Assembly (NCBI GenBank): GCA_910578425.1 | Contig: CAJTQX010000028.1 | Location: 1 to 35,039 of the forward strand | Length of the DNA: 35,039 bases | Direction of reading: 5' to 3' | DNA from: an uncultured Anaerotignum sp. | GTDB taxonomy: Bacteria > Bacillota > Clostridia > Lachnospirales > Anaerotignaceae | In this document: piece after piece, positions 7,632-14,733 of the stretch | How the letters are laid out: each line of letters opens with the position of its first letter | Numbering within the stretch: position 1 is the first letter of the stretch | Notes under the pieces: generated by a model | Seen by the model: the letters and a program-made list of their open reading frames with translations, nothing else | Told to the model about the DNA's origin: nothing | Databases searched by the model: none | Position numbers and translations under genes: made by a program

Positions 7632-7822
7632 ACGCTTACCTCCTTTGCCGCCCCATACCATTTCTCCCTGAAATACTCCACAGGAATTTTACCCGCAATC
7701 GTAAGAAATCCCCTGCCTGCCAAATCCCTGTTCATCTCTCTGAGAATCTTGTAGGATTTTCCCATGCTCACACCGAGCATCTTGGAAATGTCCTCTGCAT
7801 TGTAGTAAATCTTTTCATTCAC
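7628..7822 (-). CDS. xis: Excisionase-like small HTH protein
   Basis: The 64-residue protein has one winged-helix/MerR-like HTH (YYNAEDISKMLGVSMGKSYK) and a C-terminal basic/aromatic tail (YFREKWYG). The size, the fold and the position immediately upstream of int with an ATGA overlap are those of recombination directionality factors of Firmicutes integrative elements. Its stop codon shares bases with the int start, so the two products are probably translationally coupled. Confidence 0.8.
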   Translation of the reverse strand: MNEKIYYNAEDISKMLGVSMGKSYKILREMNRDLAGRGFLTIAGKIPVEYFREKWYGAAKEVSV

Positions 7823-7881
7823 GCTGTTTCCTCTCTTTCTTTATATTTGTTTCTGTATAGTATCTTTATGTTGCGTTTTTT

Positions 7882-7910
7882 ATCATATCGTAACTTTTGT
7901 TTCTTGTCAA
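7882..7910 (-). promoter_or_regulatory. Promoter of the xis-int operon
   Basis: TTGACA (7905-7910) and TATGAT (7882-7887) are spaced by 17 nt on the - strand, about 60 nt upstream of xis. It faces away from the regulator gene on the + strand, so a regulator bound in this 175-nt gap could control both. Confidence 0.75.
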
Positions 7911-7938
7911 TATCTTTTTTGCTTTATTTTTTCCTCCT

Positions 7939-7951
7939 GATATGGTATGAT
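7939..7951 (+). promoter_or_regulatory. Probable extended -10 promoter of the XRE regulator
   Basis: TGGTATGAT contains an extended -10 (TG-n-TATGAT, -10 at 7946-7951) about 45 nt before the regulator start. No good -35 box is visible at standard spacing. Confidence 0.4.
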
Positions 7952-7997
7952 TGATTTAGCGCAAATATACAGCTAAAATTTTACAGGAGGCAGACTT

Positions 7998-8558
7998 ATG
8001 ACCGTTGGAGAAAATATACGCCGCATCCGCAAAGAGCGTGGCCTTACCCAGAAGCAGTTAGGCGAATTAGTGGGCGCAAGCGAAGCCTATATCCGCGCCT
8101 ACGAAAGCGGCAGGCGCAACCCCAAGCCATCATCCCTTGAAAAAATAGCAGATGCCCTTGCTGTCAATCCGGAGGTACTGGAAAATTCCGATTTTGACAT
8201 GATTAAAGCCATGCACCGCCTATTCCAGATTGCCCGCCAGTACAACGGACACCTTTTCGAGTGCAAAGACGAGGAAGGCAATGATACAGTCGGAATACGT
8301 TTTGAAACCCTGACGCTGATGAACGCATGGTGCCAGCGTTACGAGAAATTTTTAGAAGATGTAGAAAAATGCAATGAAATAAAAGATGCAAAAAAACGTG
8401 GGGAGGCTCTCATTAAAGCCGAAGCGGATTATGACCGCTGGATGGACACTTACCCTGAACAGCATGGAGATGCCTTTTTCGATCTGAACATCCAGCAGCT
8501 CCACGATCAGGTTATGGAGGATACAGAACACCGTTTGATAAACAATAAGCTGGATTAA
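7998..8558 (+). CDS. XRE-family transcriptional regulator of the mobile element
   Basis: The 186-residue protein opens with a classic Cro/CI helix-turn-helix (residues 4-60: IRRIRKERGLTQKQLGELVG, SEAYIRAYESGRRNPKP, LEKIADAL). Its C-terminal half is charged and helical with no recognised domain. AGGAGGCAGACTT precedes the ATG. It is divergent from xis-int and is the last gene before the chromosomal junction. It is most likely a repressor controlling excision; a LexA-like protease motif was not seen. Confidence 0.9.
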   Translation: MTVGENIRRIRKERGLTQKQLGELVGASEAYIRAYESGRRNPKPSSLEKIADALAVNPEVLENSDFDMIKAMHRLFQIARQYNGHLFECKDEEGNDTVGIRFETLTLMNAWCQRYEKFLEDVEKCNEIKDAKKRGEALIKAEADYDRWMDTYPEQHGDAFFDLNIQQLHDQVMEDTEHRLINNKLD

Positions 8559-8565
8559 AAAAAAT

Positions 8566-8583
8566 GTACCCAAATCGTACCCA
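8566..8583. repeat. Paired GTACCCA sites, probable integrase arm sites at the element end
   Basis: GTACCCA occurs at 8566-8572 and 8577-8583, offset by 11 bp (one helical turn). Pairs like this just inside the end of an integrative element next to its regulator or integrase gene are typical arm-type binding sites for tyrosine recombinases. The crossover core should lie between here and the guaA stop at 8644. The other element end is outside the window, so the core repeat cannot be defined. Confidence 0.55.
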
Positions 8584-8595
8584 CTGCCAATTTAA

Positions 8596-8637
8596 AAATC
8601 CCCGCAAGCCCTGATTTTTCAAGACTTGCGAGGATTT
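8596..8637 (-). terminator. Terminator downstream of guaA
   Basis: AAATCCCCGCAAG (8596-8608) pairs over 13 bp with CTTGCGAGGATTT (8625-8637), with one G-T pair. On the - strand the stem is followed by a short T-rich stretch. The hairpin starts 6 nt after the guaA stop. It lies at or next to the element junction, so it may belong to either side. Confidence 0.75.
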
Positions 8638-8643
8638 ACCCTC

Positions 8644-10182
8644 TCACTCAAACTCTATCGTTGCAGGCGGCTTTGACGTAATATCATACACAATACGATT
8701 CACGTGCTTCACCTCATTTACAATACGAATCGACACCTTATCAAGCACATCATACGGTATTCTGGCCCAATCAGCAGTCATAAAATCCGTTGTCGTCACA
8801 CCGCGCAGAGCGATTGTATAATCATACGTCCGGAAATCGCCCATAACGCCGACAGAGCGCATATCCGTAATAACGGCAAAATACTGGTTAATGCTCTGCT
8901 CCAGCCCGGCATTTGCAATCTCCTCGCGGAATATCGCATCCGCATCCCGCAGAATTTCCAGCTTATCCTCCGTCACTTCACCAATAACGCGGATGCCCAG
9001 GCCAGGACCAGGGAACGGCTGCCGCCATACCAGATGCTTCGGCAAACCAAGTTCCAGCCCCATCTGGCGCACTTCATCCTTAAACAACAGACGGAGCGGT
9101 TCAATCAATTCTTCAAAATCTACAACAGAAGGAAGGCCGCCCACATTATGGTGGGACTTGATCACAGCAGAATCTCCAAGTCCGCTTTCAATCACGTCAG
9201 GATAAATCGTACCCTGCACCAGAAAGTTTACTTTTCCGATTTTTTTCGCTTCATCCTCAAATACGCGGATAAATTCTTCCCCTATGATTTTACGTTTCTG
9301 TTCCGGGTCCGTCACGCCTTTCAGCTTCGCAAGAAAACGTTCCTGTGCGTTAGCGCGTACAAAATGCGCATCGAAGAAACCCTTGAATGCCGCTTCGACC
9401 TCATCGCCCTCATTTTTACGCATAAGACCATGATCCACAAAAACGCACGCCAGTTGTTTTCCGATTGCTTTAGAAACGAGTGCGGCAACAACACTGGAAT
9501 CCACGCCGCCGGAAAGCGCGCACAACACTTTACCATCGCCAACCTGCGCACGGATTTTCTGGATCTGATCCTCAATATAATTTGTCATCGTCCAATCACC
9601 GGTACAACCGCAGACTTCAAACAGGAAATTACGTATCATGTCTGTGCCTTTTGGCGTATGGTTCACCTCTGGATGGAACTGCACACCATAAAATCCCTTT
9701 TCCGGGCATTCAATAGCGGCAGCGGGGCAGGTAGGCGTTGTCCCAATCACGCGGAAACCCTCCGGCATTTCTGTCACATAGTCAGTATGGCTCATCCAGC
9801 AGATTTCGTGTGCATCAATCCCCTTCAGGAGCTTACTGTCTGTGGCAAACGTAACCTCCGCCTTGCCATATTCGCTTTTTTCCCCTGCATGTCCAACCTT
9901 GCCGCCCAATGTATATGCCATCAACTGACAGCCATAGCAGATGCCCAGCACAGGCACGCCCATCTCAAACAGAGCAGGGTCGCATTTGGGAGAATTATCG
10001 TCATAAACGCTGTTCGGGCCGCCTGTAAAGATAATGCCCTTCGGGTGTTTCGCCTTAATTTCTTCCAGCGGCTTATTCCAGGGGAGGATCTCGCAATAAA
10101 CGTGATGCTCCCTGACACGCCGCGCAATCAACTGATTATACTGGCCGCCGAAATCCAGTACTACGATTGTTTCACGGTTCAT
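8644..10182 (-). CDS. guaA: GMP synthase (glutamine-hydrolysing)
   Basis: GuaA converts XMP to GMP with ATP and glutamine in the cytoplasm. The 512-residue protein has the class I glutamine amidotransferase domain (nucleophile Cys82 in GICYGCQ, HPEV loop in QFHPEV), the ATP pyrophosphatase P-loop LSGGVDSS, and the C-terminal dimerisation domain ending KPPATIEFE. Length matches Bacillus GuaA. The ATG at 10182 has GGAGG 7 nt upstream; an in-frame extension of 8 codons lacks a better signal. The 3' end is a known insertion hotspot for genomic islands, and here the mobile element abuts it with the reading frame intact. Confidence 0.98.
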   Translation of the reverse strand: MNRETIVVLDFGGQYNQLIARRVREHHVYCEILPWNKPLEEIKAKHPKGIIFTGGPNSVYDDNSPKCDPALFEMGVPVLGICYGCQLMAYTLGGKVGHAGEKSEYGKAEVTFATDSKLLKGIDAHEICWMSHTDYVTEMPEGFRVIGTTPTCPAAAIECPEKGFYGVQFHPEVNHTPKGTDMIRNFLFEVCGCTGDWTMTNYIEDQIQKIRAQVGDGKVLCALSGGVDSSVVAALVSKAIGKQLACVFVDHGLMRKNEGDEVEAAFKGFFDAHFVRANAQERFLAKLKGVTDPEQKRKIIGEEFIRVFEDEAKKIGKVNFLVQGTIYPDVIESGLGDSAVIKSHHNVGGLPSVVDFEELIEPLRLLFKDEVRQMGLELGLPKHLVWRQPFPGPGLGIRVIGEVTEDKLEILRDADAIFREEIANAGLEQSINQYFAVITDMRSVGVMGDFRTYDYTIALRGVTTTDFMTADWARIPYDVLDKVSIRIVNEVKHVNRIVYDITSKPPATIEFE

Positions 10183-10222
10183 ATCTGACCTCCAATTCCG
10201 GTTCAAGTTTTACGGGTAAATT

Positions 10223-10261
10223 GAAAAGCCGCCTGAGAATCTGTTCCGCGTCTCGGCGGCT
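10223..10261 (-). terminator. Terminator-like hairpin in the guaA 5' leader
   Basis: AGCCGCCTGAGA (10227-10238) pairs with TCTCGGCGGCT (10251-10261) with one bulge and is followed on the - strand by TTTTC. It lies between the guaA promoter and start codon, starting within about 15 nt of the predicted transcript start. It could attenuate guaA or terminate readthrough from the upstream mgtE unit. Confidence 0.5.
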
Positions 10262-10274
10262 GGTTCTTTCTTCA

Positions 10275-10303
10275 ATATTAGCATAGGCTGTATGCATTGA
10301 CAA
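10275..10303 (-). promoter_or_regulatory. guaA promoter
   Basis: TTGTCA (10298-10303) and TAATAT (10275-10280) are separated by 17 nt on the - strand, about 95 nt upstream of the guaA ATG. No purine riboswitch core was recognised in the leader. Confidence 0.65.
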
Positions 10304-10390
10304 GAGAAATTTCGGGCGGAACCACCCAAACAACACCTGTCCTGCACAGATTCCGCAAGGCTCAAACAGCTCACGTCACAGCGGAAAAGC

Positions 10391-10522
10391 TCACCCCAAC
10401 CAGCCATTATAGTAAGCCAGAACGCCCAGCACTGCGCCGGCTGCCGCACCGGCCAATGTTGCCGCAGTTACCGCAACTGAACTTTTGCTGAAAATTCTTC
10501 TCCGCACATCCAAATTCTTCAT
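10391..10522 (-). CDS. Small single-span membrane protein, unknown function
   Basis: This 43-codon ORF encodes a basic N-terminus (MKNLDVRRRIFSKSS) followed by a Gly/Ala-rich hydrophobic helix (about residues 16-38) and a short polar end. Its ATG has GGAGG 8 nt upstream, a spacing as good as the large genes here. It begins 39 nt after the mgtE stop and may share the mgtE transcript. The helix resembles a YtxH-like or glycine-zipper membrane anchor, but no family was recognised. It would be missed by annotation with a 60-residue cutoff. Confidence 0.6.
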   Translation of the reverse strand: MKNLDVRRRIFSKSSVAVTAATLAGAAAGAVLGVLAYYNGWLG

Positions 10523-10561
10523 CTCATCTGCCTCCATATTCAACAATACAATGTCAATCCT

Positions 10562-11914
10562 TCACAATATCAACGCCGTAGCGATGCTGAAATACATCAC
10601 CAGAGCGATCGCGTCCACCACAGTAGAAATCAGCGGCCCAGCCATCATAGCAGGGTCCAGATGGACAGCCTTCGCCAGTATCGGCAGCAGGCACCCAATG
10701 GTTTTTGCCAGTATCACCGCCGCCGCCATGCTGATAGAAACCGTCAGATCCACCACAACATCTGTCCCGCGGCTCAAAAATGTCATCCGCGCCATATTCA
10801 CCAGCCCAAGTATTGCCCCGCAAATCAGCCCGACGCAAAATTCCTTGCTAACGACCTTCATCGTATCCCGCAGCTGTATCTCCCCCAGAGCCATGCCGCG
10901 GATAATCATTGCTGAAGCCTGTGAACCGGCATTTCCCCCTGTGCCTGTAATAATCGTCATAAAGCTGGAAAGTATTACAACAGAGCTCAGCAGCGTCTGG
11001 TACTGCTCCACAACAAACGCGCTCAGCGTACCCGAAATCATCAGCACACAGAGCCAGGGAATCCTGTTTTTTGCCAGTTCCAGCACGCTCATTTTCAGGT
11101 ATTCATCGTCAGAGGGCAGCACAGCCGCCATCTTTTCCATATCCTCCGTTGTTTCCTGATCGATAACGTCTACGATATCGTCTACCGTAATAATGCCTAC
11201 AAGGCGGCCTTCCTTATCCGTTACCGGCAGAGCCATCCAGTTATATTTTTTGAAGATGTTTGCGACTTCCTCCTGATCGTCCATGGTCTGTACAGAAACC
11301 ACATCATCCTGCATCAGCTCCGCAATCGTGCTTTCATCTTTGGAGCAGATCAGCGTCCGCAGCGGCACAACGCCGATTAGCTTCCTCCTGGCATCTATGA
11401 CATAGCAGGTATATATCGTTTCCTTGTCCATACCCGTCTGCTTAATCTGCTGCAAAGCCTCTGCCGCCGTCATCTGCCCGCGCAGACGTACAAACTCAAT
11501 TGTCATCAGACTGCCGGCAGAATTTTCCGGATAATTCAAAAAACGGTTAATCAGCTGCCTTGTTTCCGCATCTGTATTCCGAAGGACTTTTTTTACAAGG
11601 TTCGCGGGAGCCTCCTCCAGAAAGTCCACCGTATCGTCCAGAAACATCTCGTCTACGATATTGCGCACCTCTCGGTCTGTAATCGAATGGACAATATGCT
11701 CCTGTGTGTCACTGTCCATATAAGTAAAGACCTCTGCCGCCATATCCTTCGTCAAAAGCCGGAATACGAAAAGCTGCTTTTCCGCAGAAAGTTCCTCAAA
11801 ATATTCCGCAATATTTGCCGGCTGCTCTGTATTCAGCCCTTCCTTCAGCAGGGCATATTCCCCTGTTTCCATCCATTTGTTCAGGCTCTCAAAAAGCTCC
11901 TGCATCTCGTCCAT
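10562..11914 (-). CDS. mgtE: Magnesium transporter MgtE
   Basis: The 450-residue protein has the MgtE architecture: an N-terminal superhelical domain (about 1-125), two CBS domains (about 126-255, with GVVPLRTLI and GIITVDDIVDVIDQ), a connecting helix and a C-terminal transmembrane domain with about five helices. The pore signature TGTGGNAGSQAS and the AGPLISTVVDA segment are present. MgtE is a Mg2+-gated channel closed by cytosolic Mg2+ bound to the N and CBS domains. The ATG at 11914 has GGTGGAGAA just upstream. The frame stays open 48 codons further, through the leader terminator, but that part looks like structured leader and is excluded. Confidence 0.96.
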   Translation of the reverse strand: MDEMQELFESLNKWMETGEYALLKEGLNTEQPANIAEYFEELSAEKQLFVFRLLTKDMAAEVFTYMDSDTQEHIVHSITDREVRNIVDEMFLDDTVDFLEEAPANLVKKVLRNTDAETRQLINRFLNYPENSAGSLMTIEFVRLRGQMTAAEALQQIKQTGMDKETIYTCYVIDARRKLIGVVPLRTLICSKDESTIAELMQDDVVSVQTMDDQEEVANIFKKYNWMALPVTDKEGRLVGIITVDDIVDVIDQETTEDMEKMAAVLPSDDEYLKMSVLELAKNRIPWLCVLMISGTLSAFVVEQYQTLLSSVVILSSFMTIITGTGGNAGSQASAMIIRGMALGEIQLRDTMKVVSKEFCVGLICGAILGLVNMARMTFLSRGTDVVVDLTVSISMAAAVILAKTIGCLLPILAKAVHLDPAMMAGPLISTVVDAIALVMYFSIATALIL

Positions 11915-11930
11915 TTTCTCCACCCCATTC

Positions 11931-11980
11931 CAAATAAAAAAGCACCGCCGCCAACCCTGTAAAAGGGTTCTACGCAGTGC
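11931..11980 (-). terminator. Intrinsic terminator between the leader and mgtE
   Basis: On the - strand GCACTGC (11974-11980) pairs with GCGGTGC (11942-11948), enclosing a second AACCC/GGGTT stem, and is followed by TTTTTT. It ends about 20 nt before the mgtE start. A terminator inside a leader normally serves as the expression platform of a regulated gene. Confidence 0.75.
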
Positions 11981-12089
11981 GTCTTTTTCATGGAAACGGG
12001 CGCAGAAAGGCAGCCTGCACCGAAATTCTTTCCGGCAGACGCCAACGGACAGCTCCATATTCTATGATTCTGTCCTTTTCCCGTCTGTT

Positions 12090-12206
12090 TTATCTCCGCA
12101 GCTTACAAAAAAGAAGAGGAACCAGACGCACAGCGTTATTCTTTTGGCACAATCGGTAACTGTCAGGCTCCAGAGCAATTTCGCCCTTATTATGACCGCC
12201 GTCCAT
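12090..12206 (-). CDS. Candidate 38-residue leader peptide upstream of mgtE
   Basis: An ATG at 12204-12206 follows CGGAGGTGG at a workable spacing, about 40 nt from the promoter, and opens a 38-codon frame: MDGGHNKGEIALEPDSYR then LCQKNNAVRLVPLLFCKLRR. The N-terminal half is polar, the C-terminal half basic and hydrophobic. Leader peptides control Mg2+ transporter genes in enterobacteria (mgtA, corA), so a similar role is conceivable. The same stretch can also fold as RNA, so coding is uncertain. Confidence 0.35.
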   Translation of the reverse strand: MDGGHNKGEIALEPDSYRLCQKNNAVRLVPLLFCKLRR

Positions 12207-12251
12207 ACTGCTCCACCTCCGTTTTTCTTAACAAGATTTTTGCACACTTTC

Positions 12252-12280
12252 AGTATATTCCTCCAGATTCCCAACGTCAA
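12252..12280 (-). promoter_or_regulatory. Promoter of the mgtE leader transcript
   Basis: TTGACG (12275-12280) and TATACT (12252-12257) are spaced by 17 nt on the - strand. Confidence 0.7.
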
Positions 12281-12321
12281 CACCCTTTCGGGAAAATGCA
12301 TGAAAACTTTTTCGCGGAAAT

Positions 12322-12346
12322 AAAAAAGGCATTCCGCCCAAATGCC
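12322..12346 (-). terminator. Terminator after the TIM-barrel gene
   Basis: GGCATT (12329-12334) and AATGCC (12341-12346) form a 6-bp stem followed on the - strand by TTTTTT, about 55 nt past the stop codon. It separates this gene from the mgtE promoter. Confidence 0.75.
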
Positions 12347-12400
12347 CCTCTCCTGTGCAGGCGGCGGCAAAGTCCCCGCTTCGCGCTCTGCCTGCTGTAT

Positions 12401-13126
12401 TCAGTTTTCCTCAGCCTCTCTGCCTTCTCTCGTTCTGGTTTCATGTTCGTTGCGGTAACGCGTCATCAGTCCGCTGAAAAGGTCAGCTGCGGTCGGCGGC
12501 GTAAAGCTGATGGCATTCGCGCCTGCCTGTACCGTCTTGGTGATGCTTTCCCGCGTTGGTCCGCCCGTTGCGATAATGGGTACATCCGGATATTTTTCCC
12601 GTATGATACGCACAACCTCCGGCGTCCTTGCCGCCGCAGAGATATTCAGTATCCCCGCCCCAGCCGCAAGCCGCGCCTCAATATCTGTATTCTCGTCCAA
12701 AACTGTAACAACAATAGGGATATCCACCACATTACGGATATGCTGAATGACCATATTGCTGGTCGGCGCGTTTACAACAACAGCCGTCGCGCCCAGTGCC
12801 TCCGCATCTTTCGCAAGCATTACCACACGCGCGCCGGTCGTCGTCCCGCCGCCAACGCCGCAGAATACAGGCATACTGGATGTTGATACGATCGCGTCCG
12901 CAATGATTTGCTGCGGCGTAAACGGGTAGACCGCCAGAACAGCATCTGCGTTGCAGTTGCGGATAATGGCGATATCCGTAGAAAAAATAAGGGACTTGAT
13001 ACGCCTTCCCATGATTACAATGCCGCTCGCGGCAAGAATCTCATGCGGCACAGTTACGATATGGTCCCTCAGCTTTGTTGCAATGTGCGGAATTTTCTTT
13101 TCCGAAAGTTTCTTTTTTCCGTTCAC
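12401..13126 (-). CDS. Conserved TIM-barrel protein, often annotated as a hydrolase
   Basis: The product is about 241 residues and looks like a phosphate-binding TIM barrel: alternating beta strands (PVFCGVGGG, ATAVVVNAP, PIVVTVLD, AGILNIS) and a C-terminal phosphate-loop pattern PIIATGGPTRESI...GANAISFTPPT. Proteins like this are common in Clostridia, and I know no characterised function. The GTG at 13126 has AGAGG 9 nt upstream and is preferred over a TTG two codons earlier with only 3-nt spacing. A promoter and terminator of its own make it a single-gene unit. Confidence 0.75.
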   Translation of the reverse strand: MNGKKKLSEKKIPHIATKLRDHIVTVPHEILAASGIVIMGRRIKSLIFSTDIAIIRNCNADAVLAVYPFTPQQIIADAIVSTSSMPVFCGVGGGTTTGARVVMLAKDAEALGATAVVVNAPTSNMVIQHIRNVVDIPIVVTVLDENTDIEARLAAGAGILNISAAARTPEVVRIIREKYPDVPIIATGGPTRESITKTVQAGANAISFTPPTAADLFSGLMTRYRNEHETRTREGREAEEN

Positions 13127-13142
13127 AGGCAATTTCCTCTCC

Positions 13143-13158
13143 CGCGAAAATATTCGCG
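13143..13158. repeat. Palindrome in the 5' leader of the TIM-barrel gene
   Basis: CGCGAA-AATA-TTCGCG is a perfect 6-bp inverted repeat between the promoter and the start codon, suitable as an operator or small leader hairpin. Confidence 0.35.
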
Positions 13159-13190
13159 TATTCCATAGATTCCATTATGATAATGCATAT

Positions 13191-13219
13191 ATGTTACCAT
13201 AAAACTGCCTTCTTGTCAA
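13191..13219 (-). promoter_or_regulatory. Promoter of the TIM-barrel gene
   Basis: TTGACA (13214-13219) and TAACAT (13191-13196) are spaced by 17 nt on the - strand. The -35 box overlaps the stop codon of cobA-hemD. Confidence 0.65.
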
Positions 13220-14733
13220 ACAAAGCCCCGCCAGCCGCCTTCTGTACGAAACTTTTCCCATTCCCGCAGAACTGCCCGCAGAACGCCCTCCGCACTGGAT
13301 TCCTCTGCCACCGCAGAGTCATATCCATATTCCCGCAAAACCTCAGCCGTTGCCTGCCCGATGCAGACCGCGCGCACACCCTTCGCCAGCCTTCCGCCGT
13401 CCTCCAGAAAATTCCGTACGCCTGAGCCGCTTGCAAACGTGATAAAATCCATCTCCCCTGCTTTTTCACGCGCCGCAGCAAGCCGTTCTCTGTCCACAGC
13501 AATATCGTACAGCTTGATTTCCTGAAACGGTATCCCCGTCGCCGCCAGCCGTTCCGTCAGCACAGGCGAACCCTGCTCCGCCCGCAGAATCAGAACTTCC
13601 CCGCCCTGCCGTACCGCTTTGCAAAGACCTGCCGCAAGGCTCTCTATATTATATTTCTCCGGCATATACGCCGGAAAAATACCCTTTTTTTCTAATGCCC
13701 GCGCTGTCCCCGGACCAATTACCGCGAATTTCCAGCCCGCAAGCGTACGAATATCCTGCCGCCGCTCCTGCATCCCCGCAAAAAAGACCTCTACGCCATT
13801 CGGGCTTGTAAAAACCAGCCAGCCCTGCCCTTGCAGAGCCGCCGCCAGCGCGTCCCCCTGCGTATAAGGTATCAGGCGGGAAATCTCCATTTCCATCACC
13901 TCCGCGCCCAGCTCTTCCAGGCCTTTCCGCAGCTTCCGCACAATAGAGCGCGTCCCCGTCACGCCAATGCGCACGCCTTGCAGTTCCTTTGCAATCGTTC
14001 CGGAAAAATCCAACGCCGCCACAGCTCCTACAATAATGACCGCCGGAGCCTCCAGCCCCGCCGAATAAACCGTCGGTACAATTTCCTCTAACGGTGCGCG
14101 AACCGTCCTCTGCGCCGCCGTTGCTCCCCGCGAAACCACAGCCACAGGCGTATCCGGACTTTTGCCGTTTTTCAGCAGCCCTTCCGCGATTTCTTCCAAA
14201 TGGTGCAGACCCATCAGGAACACAAGCGTCCCATTCAGCCGCGCCAGTGTTTCAAAATCCTCCGGCAGGCCGTTTTCCGCCGTATGTCCCGTTATGACGT
14301 GAAAACTGCGCGCCAGTTTCCGGTGCGTCACAGGAATCCCCGCCGCTGCCGGAACAGCCACTGCGGACGTTATGCCCGGCACTTCCTCATACGGCACGCC
14401 CGCCGCCTGGAGCGCGCGTATTTCCTCCCCGCCGCGTCCAAACACAAACGGATCGCCGCCCTTAAGTCGCACAACGTTCCTGCCCTCTTTTGCCTTTTCC
14501 ACCAAAAGTGCATTGATTTCCTCCTGTGCGGCGGAGTGTTTCCCGAAACGTTTGCCGACAGAAATTTTTTCACAGTCCTCTTTTGTTTCCTCTAAAAGCC
14601 GCGCCGCGCTCAGGTCATCATACAAAACCACATCGCATTGCCGCAGCAGCCGCAAGCCCTTCCATGTAATCAGCTCCGCGTCCCCACAGCCCGCGCCCAC
14701 AATATAAACCTTTCCCTGTTTTTTCTCCTTCAT
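13216..14733 (-). CDS. cobA-hemD: Fused uroporphyrinogen-III C-methyltransferase / uroporphyrinogen-III synthase
   Basis: The 505-residue protein is a two-enzyme fusion common in Clostridia. Residues 1 to about 245 are the SAM-dependent methyltransferase CobA/SUMT (VYIVGAGCGDAELITWKG at the start, VVRLKGGDPFVFGRGGEE, GITSAVAVPAAAGIP), which makes precorrin-2. From about 255 the HemD half (GVRIGVTGTRS, WLVFTSPNGVE, FITFASGSGVRNF) closes hydroxymethylbilane to uroporphyrinogen III. The ATG overlaps the hemC stop as ATGA, so translation is coupled, and the preceding enzyme's product is the HemD substrate. An N-terminal extension of 48 codons lies inside hemC and is rejected. Confidence 0.96.
   Translation of the reverse strand: MKEKKQGKVYIVGAGCGDAELITWKGLRLLRQCDVVLYDDLSAARLLEETKEDCEKISVGKRFGKHSAAQEEINALLVEKAKEGRNVVRLKGGDPFVFGRGGEEIRALQAAGVPYEEVPGITSAVAVPAAAGIPVTHRKLARSFHVITGHTAENGLPEDFETLARLNGTLVFLMGLHHLEEIAEGLLKNGKSPDTPVAVVSRGATAAQRTVRAPLEEIVPTVYSAGLEAPAVIIVGAVAALDFSGTIAKELQGVRIGVTGTRSIVRKLRKGLEELGAEVMEMEISRLIPYTQGDALAAALQGQGWLVFTSPNGVEVFFAGMQERRQDIRTLAGWKFAVIGPGTARALEKKGIFPAYMPEKYNIESLAAGLCKAVRQGGEVLILRAEQGSPVLTERLAATGIPFQEIKLYDIAVDRERLAAAREKAGEMDFITFASGSGVRNFLEDGGRLAKGVRAVCIGQATAEVLREYGYDSAVAEESSAEGVLRAVLREWEKFRTEGGWRGFV

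Larger units (their letters stand above)
11915..12245 (-). promoter_or_regulatory. Long structured 5' leader of mgtE (candidate Mg2+-responsive element)
   Basis: A strong promoter about 330 nt upstream, a short ORF, nested hairpins and an intrinsic terminator directly before the mgtE ribosome-binding site together look like an attenuation leader. A nested stem is clear at 12036-12087: CAGACG/CGTCTG (12036-12041 with 12082-12087) encloses GGACAG/CTGTCC (12047-12052 with 12070-12075). I could not fit the M-box (ykoK) consensus to it, so it may be a different regulatory RNA or a leader-peptide attenuator. Confidence 0.6.

Noticed and set aside
8596..8637. Left/right att core inside the guaA terminator hairpin
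   Set aside because: Without the other element end no direct repeat can be shown, so the core is not called.
8704..10188. 494-codon + strand ORF opposite guaA
   Set aside because: Low-complexity His/Arg/Asn-rich translation exactly antisense to guaA; a shadow of GC-biased codons.
11915..12245. M-box (ykoK) riboswitch in the mgtE leader
   Set aside because: The conserved GGUGAGGCUCC and CAGUGCUAAAGCUC-type segments were not found on reading, so only an unnamed regulatory leader is claimed.
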